A stretch of DNA of 7,421 nt, taken from NCBI GenBank assembly GCA_030606765.1, contig JAUWFX010000095.1, positions 1 to 7,421 of the forward strand, read 5' to 3'. The position numbers and the translations under genes were made by a program. The DNA is from Dehalococcoidia bacterium (GTDB lineage Bacteria > Chloroflexota > Dehalococcoidia > GIF9 > AB-539-J10). Positions within the stretch are counted from its first letter, which is position 1. Each line of letters starts with the position of its first letter. The notes under the pieces were generated by a model, which ran no database searches, was not told the origin of the DNA, and saw nothing but the letters and a program-made list of their open reading frames with translations. Below, piece after piece: positions 1-5,499 of this stretch.

Positions 1-134
1 AAGGCCCGGCGCCCTGCAGCACTACCAGCCTCTCCCAATACCTGAAAGTGCTTGCTCGCTTCCAGCAAATGGCACAGCTAATCTCTAAACAGGTATCGTC
101 ATCAACCAGAATAGGTCGGTATGTCGACTCCCAT
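1..134 (-). pseudogene. Decayed N-terminus of a NarL-type response regulator receiver domain (runs off left edge)
   Basis: Read on the minus strand, this stretch carries receiver-domain pieces in different frames. The piece RPILVDDDT (about 115-90) is the first beta strand with its acidic pocket. One frame over comes LFRD, a TAG stop, then LCHLLEASKHFQVLGEAGSA (about 90-20), which matches the usual helix-1/strand-2 pattern ending in V-x-GEA. A possible start ATG at 134-132 (MGVDIPT) lies in a third frame relative to ILVDDD. So at least one frameshift and one in-frame stop break the domain within about 130 bases. This points to a pseudogene rather than an active gene, although sequencing error cannot be excluded. 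The intact regulator at 246-908 has the same strand and the same architecture (ALFRE...GLEVVGTT), so this may be a decayed tandem paralogue. The phosphoacceptor Asp and the DNA-binding domain would lie outside the window. Confidence 0.5.
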
Positions 135-161
135 CCTTTGACTTGCTAGTTTTCAACGCTT

Positions 162-194
162 ATATTGTAGTATGGTTCTATCATACTACAATAT
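162..194. repeat. Perfect 13-bp inverted repeat with 7-bp spacer (candidate operator / divergent promoter)
   Basis: The left arm ATATTGTAGTATG (162-174) and right arm CATACTACAATAT (182-194) are exact reverse complements around GTTCTAT. No U-tract follows on either strand, so it does not look like an intrinsic terminator. Each arm pair contains TTGTAG, a 16-base gap and TACAAT. By symmetry, a -35/-10-like pair can therefore be read on both strands. It lies 28 bases upstream of the possible start of the decayed receiver gene and downstream of the intact response regulator. An operator for a dimeric regulator is the likeliest reading, and that is inference. Confidence 0.7.
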
Positions 195-245
195 CATGCT
201 CCCACTGTAATTAGCCGGGGTTTTTACGCAATCCTTGCTCCCGCG

Positions 246-908
246 CTAACGTCGCTGCGAGGATTTCAGGAACGCCAGGGCAGCCTTGACCCGTATGTTG
301 ATTTCCGACTCGCCGGAGAGTCCCAGATACTGATAGATGACGTTGATGTAGCTTTCAACGGACCTCTCCGTCAGTCCCAGTTTTCTGGCGATAGAGGCAT
401 TATTGAACCCCTCCGCAAGCAACCGGAGCACATCCTGTTGTCTGGATGTAAGTCTGTAAACATTAGACCCTTTCCGCGGGTGCAGCTTCGCCATCACCGC
501 CGGGTCCATGACCACCATACCCCGCGCACATCCCTCAATGGCCTGGACAACTGTGGATACGTCGTGAACCGTCTGCTTTAGAAGATATGCCCACCCCCCG
601 CTCTCTCCAAGCGGCAGGCTGGTTACATAGCGGGGATTATCATGCGCGGAGAGGATAACTATGCCAATCTCAGGGTTCTCCCTCTTGATTGCCAGTGCCG
701 CATCAATACCGTCCATTTCGCCGGCAAGCTCAATATCCATCAGCATCACGTCGGGTTTGGTCTGCCGGGCCAGCGCAATCGCCTTCTCAGCATCATCCGT
801 CGTGCCTACTACCTCTAGACCACTCTTCCGGGATAGAGCGTCAACCAGCACTTCTCGAAACAGGGCTTCGTCCTCTATTACCACTAGCCTTATCTTTTCC
901 ACAGGCAT
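246..908 (-). CDS. NarL/FixJ-family response regulator, LuxR-type HTH
   Basis: Two-component response regulator of 220 aa from the chosen start, a normal length for the NarL family. Residues 6-125 form the receiver domain: acidic pair E12/D13 (VVIEDE), phosphoacceptor D58 (PDVMLMD), switch S87 (VILSAHD) and conserved K111 (YLLKQ). After a linker, residues 153-198 form the LuxR/GerE helix-turn-helix, LTSRQQDVLRLLAEG...NNASIARKLGLTERSV, expected to bind DNA as a phosphorylation-controlled dimer. The frame stays open upstream to an ATG at 974-972. I prefer the ATG at 908-906 (MPVEKIRLVV) because it sits just before the first beta strand and because a TATTAT-like -10 on this strand overlaps the upstream extension. 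The ATG at 923 is also possible. No start has a strong Shine-Dalgarno at good spacing. No histidine kinase is in the window, so its signal and targets are unknown. A decayed relative lies just downstream. Confidence 0.9.
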   Translation of the reverse strand: MPVEKIRLVVIEDEALFREVLVDALSRKSGLEVVGTTDDAEKAIALARQTKPDVMLMDIELAGEMDGIDAALAIKRENPEIGIVILSAHDNPRYVTSLPLGESGGWAYLLKQTVHDVSTVVQAIEGCARGMVVMDPAVMAKLHPRKGSNVYRLTSRQQDVLRLLAEGFNNASIARKLGLTERSVESYINVIYQYLGLSGESEINIRVKAALAFLKSSQRR

Positions 909-1031
909 TCTTCGTAACTTCATTTTGCCGGTGTGCTTCGGGGCAAAGATGAGCGTCTCTCTATATAATACCATGCCACCTTGATATTCTACACCGTACT
1001 AACCCCGTAAGTAAGCCAGAGGTTAGCACAA

Positions 1032-1060
1032 TAGCCAGTGAATTATTCTCATGTTATCAT
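1032..1060 (+). promoter_or_regulatory. Candidate sigma70 promoter for the small ORF-marR unit
   Basis: A -35-like TAGCCA (1032-1037) is followed by a 17-base spacer and a -10 TATCAT (1055-1060), with a TG at 1052-1053 giving an extended -10. The predicted start of transcription near 1067 leaves a short leader before the ATG at 1093. Judged by eye only. Confidence 0.4.
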
Positions 1061-1092
1061 TAAACGCGTAAACCAAGAGTAACTACTGGCAC

Positions 1093-1410
1093 ATGATACC
1101 GAGGTGCCTATTGAGAGCAACTCTGCAAGAGATATTGCAGGAGATGTGCAGGCTAACTAGCATGTCCCCCGAAGAGGACGAGTACCATCTCCTGTGGCTA
1201 GAAAAGGATGGCCAGGTGCGGACCATATTTTCGCAAACTGGCGCCATGGTTAAGGCGGACAGAAAAGAAGCCACAAGGCATTTGGCGACCCATGCCCTTT
1301 GTAAACAATCAATGAAGAGTAGAGGGAACGCCATATTACTGCATACGAGGAAGTGGCAACGCATAAAAGATATGGAAGCGACCCAAACGAGCAAAGTTCC
1401 CATGAAATAG
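1093..1410 (+). CDS. Hypothetical basic protein, probably co-transcribed with marR
   Basis: Open frame of 105 codons that I do not recognise. The product would be soluble, rich in Lys/Arg with a Glu/Asp cluster near residue 26 (PEEDEYHLLWLEKDG), and has no membrane segment, signal peptide or obvious motif. In its favour: a candidate promoter ends about 33 bases upstream, and the frame stops 16 bases before the MarR start with the MarR Shine-Dalgarno in between, an operon-like spacing. Against it: there is no strong ribosome site at 1093, and the opposite strand is also open over the same stretch. Internal ATGs at 1144 (preceded directly by GCAGGAG) and 1162 (AGG about 9 bases upstream) are alternative starts giving 88 or 82 aa. 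The region could instead be a long marR leader. Confidence 0.45.
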   Translation: MIPRCLLRATLQEILQEMCRLTSMSPEEDEYHLLWLEKDGQVRTIFSQTGAMVKADRKEATRHLATHALCKQSMKSRGNAILLHTRKWQRIKDMEATQTSKVPMK

Positions 1411-1412
1411 TA

Positions 1413-1420
1413 AGGAGAGG
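1413..1420 (+). promoter_or_regulatory. Ribosome binding site of the MarR gene
   Basis: AGGAGAGG lies six bases before the ATG at 1427. It is a strong Shine-Dalgarno match that fixes the MarR start. Confidence 0.8.
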
Positions 1421-1426
1421 CTAAAT

Positions 1427-2089
1427 ATGAAAACAAATCTTAAATCGGAAATTGATATTTTGAAATTGTGGCGCCAATTGCACCAAACCCGCGCCCTGCT
1501 TAAGCGGTGTGAGGATCAAATATTTTATGAATATGGGCTTACTACGGAGCAATTCTCAGTGCTTATGACTATAGATTACTTCACTGGTCCTACAAAGGTA
1601 ACTGACATAGCCAAGTGGTTGGAACGTAGCACGAACAGCATCAGTATGATAGTCGACCGCATGGTCAAAGCTGGTCTGGTCAGAAGGATAAGAGACAGGA
1701 GTGACCGCAGGGTAGTACACGTGGTTAACACCAGCAAGGGAGAGAATGCCCTTAAACCAGCAGCTCAGGCAAGCTTTAAGATTATCCGGAAAATCATGTT
1801 GCAACTACCATATGAGGACAGGAGTACACTTCTCAGTCTGCTCGAAACGATGAAATATGAGATACTAAAGTATATAAATCCTGGAGTGGATATAGAAGAA
1901 GTAAAGAGAAATGAGTTAGAGCAAGCGGCCAATGTAAAGGAATGGCTGAACGAGTACGGCTTGCCCTCCACTCCTCAAGTCAAACGTCAGGGTGGTGAAA
2001 AGAGAGACCAAGAGAAAGACCGAATGACGAAGTCAATTAAGTCAACTTATGCTAGCTTGCGTAGAGCAGTTCCGCAGGGTTCGCAATAA
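1427..2089 (+). CDS. MarR-family transcriptional regulator with C-terminal extension
   Basis: Winged helix-turn-helix repressor or activator that should bind DNA as a dimer. Residues 8-36 form the first dimerisation helix. Residues 57-84 are the DNA-binding helices (VTDIAKWLERSTNSISMIVDRMVKAGLV). Residues 86-95 carry the family wing signature RRIRDRSDRR, matching the D-x-R-x-x-R pattern of MarR proteins. Residues 104-150 form the returning dimerisation helices. The protein is 220 aa, against about 140-160 for typical members. The additional tail (about 151-220) is strongly charged, with a Gln/Lys/Arg-rich segment (QVKRQGGEKRDQEKDR) that looks disordered. The gene follows the small ORF at 1093 and may share its transcript. 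The gap to the next gene is 176 bases with its own -10, so it is probably not in the lipid operon, although it could regulate it. MarR ligands are often small phenolic or lipophilic molecules, and nothing here identifies this one. Confidence 0.92.
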   Translation: MKTNLKSEIDILKLWRQLHQTRALLKRCEDQIFYEYGLTTEQFSVLMTIDYFTGPTKVTDIAKWLERSTNSISMIVDRMVKAGLVRRIRDRSDRRVVHVVNTSKGENALKPAAQASFKIIRKIMLQLPYEDRSTLLSLLETMKYEILKYINPGVDIEEVKRNELEQAANVKEWLNEYGLPSTPQVKRQGGEKRDQEKDRMTKSIKSTYASLRRAVPQGSQ

Positions 2090-2175
2090 TCCCGGTAGAA
2101 CGAAACATGCTTTCCGTTTCAACCCACAGGTAAAACACCTTAGCCACCGCTGTCATTAATGTGCTGTTCCCCGGT

Positions 2176-2193
2176 ACACGGTAAGGTACGTGT
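2176..2193. promoter_or_regulatory. Inverted repeat upstream of the GGR-uppS operon (candidate operator)
   Basis: ACACG (2176-2180) and CGTGT (2189-2193) are exact reverse complements separated by eight bases. GGTAC is also repeated directly at 2173-2177 and 2185-2189. The site lies just upstream of the expected -35 region of the downstream operon, a reasonable place for a dimeric regulator such as the adjacent MarR protein. The arms are short, so chance is possible. Confidence 0.3.
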
Positions 2194-2229
2194 CAAATCG
2201 ACAAATAGGTATGGCTGAACGATATGTTA

Positions 2230-2235
2230 TATAAT
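2230..2235 (+). promoter_or_regulatory. Candidate -10 element of the GGR-uppS operon
   Basis: A consensus TATAAT lies 30 bases before the TTG start. No good -35 sits 16-18 bases upstream (AGGTAT at 2207-2212), so the promoter may need an activator or may be weak. Confidence 0.4.
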
Positions 2236-2265
2236 CTAGTAGAAATCTAAAAAGGCGGCAGGGAA

Positions 2266-3459
2266 TTGTCGGACAAATTTTACGATGTCATCATAGTGGG
2301 GGCGGGGCCAGCCGGAAGCTACATAGCTTATGAACTAGCTTCATTAGGTCACGACGTCGCTGTTTTTGAAGAAAAAAGTGCGTCGGGACTCAATGTCTGT
2401 TGCACAGGAATAATCAGCACCGAATGTTTCCACTCCTTGAACCCCGGCTCAGATATAATATTAACCGAGGTAAACTCAGCCAAGTTTTTCTCTCCCTCAG
2501 GGAGATGCTTAAGATTGCAAACCGAAAATGTTCAGGCTTACGTTGTCAATCGGCTTTCTCTTGACAAAGCGCTAGCCTCTAAAGCCCAATCCCAGGGGGC
2601 AAAATATTTCTTCTCTTCTTCGGTCATTGATATTATACCTGGGAAGGATAGCATACAGGCTGAAACCTTGTGCTCCGGAGCCAGGGAGATATTCAGTGCT
2701 AAAGCTATAGTCCTGGCCAACGGATTCAGACCCAAGCTGTCCCGGAAGCTAGGTCTGGGCAAAATCAAGAGTTTCCTCGTCGGTGCTCAGGCCGAAGTTG
2801 AAGCGAAAAACGTGGATGGATTCGAGGTATACTTTGGTCAAAAAATAGCACCGGGAGCGTTTGCCTGGCTTGTGCCCACTTCAACAAATAAAGCATACGT
2901 TGGTCTCTTAGCAACATCCCAGGCCAAGCTACATCTGCAAAAATTCCTCAACAAGCTTATTGGCCAGGGTAGAATAACAAGTCGGGAGGTGGAAATCGAG
3001 CAAAAGGCTATCCCCGTAGGAACGTTGGCTCGCAGCTACGGAGACAGGGTACTGGTCATTGGGGATGCTGCCGGACAGGTAAAGCCAACTACCGGCGGAG
3101 GAATATACTTCGGGCATATTGGTGCCCGGATAGCAGCCGAGGTGCTTGATGAGGCTCTCAGCAGTGATGGTTTAACCGCTGGCCAGCTTTCGCGCTATCA
3201 AAAGCAGTGGAAGGCAAAAATAGGCAAGGAACTCTCCCGTGGCTACCTGGCGAGATGGGCTTATATCAAACTGAGCGACCGCCAAATCGAGGGGATATTC
3301 AACGCATTGGACTCTAATGGCATGGCTAAGGCTTTGCTCTACTCAGGTAATTTTTCCTTCGATTGGCACAACAGGTCAATTTTGGCTGTCTTGAAAAGTA
3401 GCTCCGCCTATCCCTTGCTGAAAATCAGGCATCTCTTTTTTCGCGAGGCTAGTTTATGA
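2266..3459 (+). CDS. Geranylgeranyl reductase family FAD-dependent oxidoreductase
   Basis: Flavoprotein of 397 aa, the usual size for the family, which hydrogenates isoprenoid double bonds in archaeal lipids, phytyl chains or menaquinone tails. Residues 7-17 (DVIIVGAGPAG) form the Rossmann FAD-binding GxGxxG fold, with E35/E36 following strand 2. N-V-C-C-T-G-I (43-49) sits where these proteins carry a conserved Cys-Gly loop. NRLSLDKAL (95-103) matches the R-x-x-F/L-D motif. PGAFAWLVP (196-204) corresponds to the substrate-site signature usually written YxWxFP. GDAAGQVKPTTGGGI (266-280) is the second FAD motif. No transmembrane helix is obvious, so it is probably a peripheral membrane enzyme. 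Translation begins at TTG, the only suitable in-frame start, with AAGGCGGCAGGG just upstream. Its stop overlaps the uppS start by four bases (ATGA), which implies translational coupling. The polyprenyl product of UppS or a related lipid is a likely substrate (inference). Alternatives are a quinone-tail or membrane-lipid reductase. Confidence 0.9.
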   Translation: MSDKFYDVIIVGAGPAGSYIAYELASLGHDVAVFEEKSASGLNVCCTGIISTECFHSLNPGSDIILTEVNSAKFFSPSGRCLRLQTENVQAYVVNRLSLDKALASKAQSQGAKYFFSSSVIDIIPGKDSIQAETLCSGAREIFSAKAIVLANGFRPKLSRKLGLGKIKSFLVGAQAEVEAKNVDGFEVYFGQKIAPGAFAWLVPTSTNKAYVGLLATSQAKLHLQKFLNKLIGQGRITSREVEIEQKAIPVGTLARSYGDRVLVIGDAAGQVKPTTGGGIYFGHIGARIAAEVLDEALSSDGLTAGQLSRYQKQWKAKIGKELSRGYLARWAYIKLSDRQIEGIFNALDSNGMAKALLYSGNFSFDWHNRSILAVLKSSSAYPLLKIRHLFFREASL

Positions 3460-4154
3460 CTCAAATAAATTATCCTCCCCAGCACGTCGCCATTATCATG
3501 GATGGCAATGGCCGGTGGGCAAAGAAACGTCATTTACCCAGGATTGCCGGACATAATGCTGGTGGTGACAATATTCGCCCGGTGGTGAAGATCTTTGACA
3601 ATTATGGAGTAAAATACCTGACCCTTTATATGTTCTCCACAGAGAACTGGAACCGGCCGAGGCTAGAGGTCGCGGGATTACTCAGCCTTCTGGCAAAAAA
3701 GATTGACCAGGAAACTCAGGCTTTTCATCAAGACAATATCCGACTGGTACACTTGGGCAGGCTGGACAGGCTATCTCAGAAACTAAGGGAAAAGGTGCAG
3801 GCAGCAGTCGAACTCACCAAAAATAATACAGGGCTTACGCTTTGCCTCGCTTTCGATTATGGTGGACGTGATGAGATTGTCCAGGCAGCCAGACGTATCG
3901 CCAGTGCTGGTATTCCCGGTGATAATATAGATGAGTCTGTGCTTGCCCGATATCTATATCTCTCTGACATTCCCGACCCCGACTTGGTCATACGCACTGG
4001 CGGTGAGAGCCGCCTCAGCAACTTTCTCCTCTGGCAGACTGCCTATAGCGAACTTTACTTCACTCCAGTGTTATGGCCTGATTTTGGTCATAAAGACATT
4101 GAGGAAGCTCTTTCTGAATATAAACGCCGCCAGCGCCGTTTTGGCAAAATATGA
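3456..4154 (+). CDS. uppS: Undecaprenyl diphosphate synthase (cis-prenyltransferase)
   Basis: Condenses isopentenyl diphosphate onto farnesyl diphosphate with cis geometry to make the C55 carrier for peptidoglycan and other surface polymers, acting at the cytoplasmic face of the membrane. All family motifs are present in 232 aa. HVAIIMDGNGRWA (10-22) contains catalytic D16, the Mg/diphosphate ligand. AGHNAG (31-36) follows. LTLYMFSTENWNRP (55-68) is the substrate-tunnel segment. LAFDYGGRDEI (131-141) is present, and DPDLVIRTGGESRLSNF (174-190) carries the phosphate-binding R180, R186 and S188. E199 in the following YSEL corresponds to the second metal ligand. The length is slightly short of the typical 240-255 aa but nothing essential is missing. 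The ATG overlaps the stop of the upstream reductase, so the two are co-translated. Chain length cannot be read from sequence alone, so a polyprenol other than C55 is possible. Confidence 0.97.
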   Translation: MTQINYPPQHVAIIMDGNGRWAKKRHLPRIAGHNAGGDNIRPVVKIFDNYGVKYLTLYMFSTENWNRPRLEVAGLLSLLAKKIDQETQAFHQDNIRLVHLGRLDRLSQKLREKVQAAVELTKNNTGLTLCLAFDYGGRDEIVQAARRIASAGIPGDNIDESVLARYLYLSDIPDPDLVIRTGGESRLSNFLLWQTAYSELYFTPVLWPDFGHKDIEEALSEYKRRQRRFGKI

Positions 4155-4214
4155 GGCGCTTAACAACTACCCAATGGCAAGGAAGGGAGTGTCACTCTGC
4201 GTCCTTCGCTTTCG

Positions 4215-4300
4215 GTCATTGCGAGCCCTGACTTGCCGGGGCATGGCAATCTCCGATAATTCCTTTGAGATTGCTTCGCCGTTGCGCTCTTCGCAGTGAC
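4215..4300. repeat. Degenerate palindromic intergenic repeat (TCATTGCGAG type)
   Basis: The outer arms GTCATTGCGA (4215-4224) and TCGCAGTGAC (4291-4300) are complementary except for one position, which is a G-U wobble in the transcript of one strand. The inner arms GCAATCTC (4246-4253) and GAGATTGC (4267-4274) are perfect, with a 13-base loop. The wording TCATTGCGAG...GCAATCTC...GAGATTGCTTCG...CGCAGTGAC belongs to a family of dispersed palindromic elements I know from many bacterial intergenic regions, here with drifted central arms. It sits between the convergent uppS and SDR genes and could fold into a long hairpin that ends both transcripts. Just before it, GTGTCACTCTGCGTCCTTCGC (4190-4210) may be a fragment of a second copy. 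It is non-coding. Confidence 0.7.
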
Positions 4301-4363
4301 AAAGAGAGAAAACGGCCCACGATAACGATTCGAATTGCTAAACGACCTCGATCTCCGCCCACA

Positions 4364-5161
4364 CTATGCCGATAGGAATCCTCCGTCAACAGGTATCAGC
4401 GCTCCGTGAACATAACTGGACAAATCACTGGCCAGGACCACAGCAATACGGGCCACTTCGTCCGGCTGCCCGCCCCTTTTGAGAGGCAGCCTGGTGCTAA
4501 ACAATACCCCAGTTCTAATCAGGCTCAACTTGAGCTGGGTGATTTCCTTGGCCACGGCCTTCGTCCCCGGAGTTACTATTCCGCCAGGTATGATTGCATT
4601 TATTCTGAAACCATTTTTGCCATATTCCTTGGCTAGAGATCTGGTCAGAGCGATGACTCCCGCCTTGCTTATGCTATAAGTCGCCATGCCTTCTACGAAA
4701 GGCATGATTGCCTCGATAGAGCCAATGTTGATGATGACTCCGCCTTTCTTCAATCGTCTCTTTATCATATGCTGACACATCAAGAGAGTTGATTTCAAAT
4801 TAATGTCCATCACCTTGCTGAAAAAAGCATCGTCTACTTCCAGGAAATCCTTAAAGGGGTATATTCCAGCATTGTTTACCAGTATGTCAGGCTCCTTCCC
4901 TTTTAACCTCTCCCACAAAGCAACTATCTCCTCTTTTGAGGAAAGGTCTACTTTATGAATGTTGATTTCCACTTCGAACCTTGAAAGCTCTTTGGCTACA
5001 GTCCTTAGCCCCCGTTCGTTCATGTCTACAAGTTCTAAATCCGCACCTGCTTCTGCAAATCTATAGGCCATTGCTTTACCAATACCAAGGGCGGACCCAG
5101 TTATTAAGGCTTTTCTACCTTTCAGGGAGATAAGTTCGGATAGAGGCTTTAAAACTCTCAT
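4364..5161 (-). CDS. Short-chain dehydrogenase/reductase (FabG-like, classical SDR)
   Basis: NAD(P)-dependent oxidoreductase of 265 aa, standard for classical SDRs. TGSALGIG (21-28) is the cofactor-binding TGxxxGxG loop. D46 after strand 2 (LELVDMNE) suggests a preference for NAD(H) over NADP(H), by family rule. NNAG (96-99) stabilises the central sheet. The catalytic tetrad is visible as N121 (MDINLKS), S148 (NIGSIEA), Y162 and K166 (YSISK). IPGGIVTPGT (191-200) and VDGGF (258-262) are the usual C-terminal landmarks. Residues 201-230 around the substrate loop are somewhat divergent (VAKEITQLKLSLIRTG). The substrate is not predictable. FabG-type ketoacyl reductases and sugar or alcohol dehydrogenases share this pattern, and no fatty-acid genes adjoin it. 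The gene stands alone, convergent with uppS, and is preceded by an extended -10 promoter. The ATG at 5161 has only a weak ribosome site (GAG). Confidence 0.95.
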   Translation of the reverse strand: MRVLKPLSELISLKGRKALITGSALGIGKAMAYRFAEAGADLELVDMNERGLRTVAKELSRFEVEINIHKVDLSSKEEIVALWERLKGKEPDILVNNAGIYPFKDFLEVDDAFFSKVMDINLKSTLLMCQHMIKRRLKKGGVIINIGSIEAIMPFVEGMATYSISKAGVIALTRSLAKEYGKNGFRINAIIPGGIVTPGTKAVAKEITQLKLSLIRTGVLFSTRLPLKRGGQPDEVARIAVVLASDLSSYVHGALIPVDGGFLSA

Positions 5162-5208
5162 GGCAATACTCTAGCCCATTTGAGCATGCGTCATGTAACT
5201 GTTTTACC

Positions 5209-5217
5209 ATTATACCA
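5209..5217 (-). promoter_or_regulatory. Extended -10 promoter of the SDR gene
   Basis: On the minus strand the sequence reads TGGTATAAT, a consensus -10 with the TGn extension, about 47 bases before the SDR start codon. No recognisable -35 is present at 16-18 bases, as is common for extended -10 promoters. Confidence 0.5.
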
Positions 5218-5227
5218 CGGTTGATGA

Positions 5228-5439
5228 TTGATTCTTGGCGCTATAGAAAGTGTAGGCTCACTTAAATCGCTGTTCCGCGAAGAAGTTAGAAGGCTCGAGC
5301 GAAGGCCTTCGGGAAGGTTTTACCTTTTGTCTTGAATGGTGAGCCTAAGGAGACAGTTGCCAAACTTCTATTCGAGAAGAAAGGACTGATTCCGGCGCTG
5401 CAACAGTTGCTGGTCAGTTACCAGAAAGCACCCGAGTAG
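5228..5439 (+). pseudogene. Possible frameshifted gene remnant of unknown family
   Basis: Two overlapping open frames on the plus strand look like one protein broken by a frameshift. The first, from a TTG at 5228, reads IESVGSLKSLFREEVRRLE. The second, open from 5290 to a TAG at 5437-5439, reads KVLPFVLNGEPKETVAKLL followed by FEKKGLIPALQQLLVSYQK. Both have the amphipathic, charged look of real coding sequence, unlike random intergenic DNA, but neither has a convincing start or ribosome site, and I do not recognise the family. The remnant fills most of the 338-base gap between the SDR and hydrolase genes. A 12-bp palindrome CGAAGGCCTTCG (5300-5311) lies close to where the frames change. It could equally be non-coding. 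Confidence 0.3.
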
Positions 5440-5499
5440 TGGTTTATGGGAACCGGAATGTCAATTACCAACGCAATTACGTTTGGATTGCTATTAGTA

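Noticed and set aside
201..225. CCC...GGGGTTTTT, terminator-like on the plus strand
   Set aside because: The stem would be only 3-4 pairs with a 13-base loop, and no plus-strand gene ends here.
1083..1436. Minus-strand open frame of 117 codons opposite the small ORF
   Set aside because: It has no motif or ribosome site, starts inside the MarR 5' end, and has a Cys/Ser/Met-rich composition typical of an antisense frame. The plus-strand frame has better context.
5300..5311. 12-bp palindrome CGAAGGCCTTCG
   Set aside because: It is short, with no spacer, partner site or promoter placement to suggest function. It is mentioned only as a landmark within the remnant.
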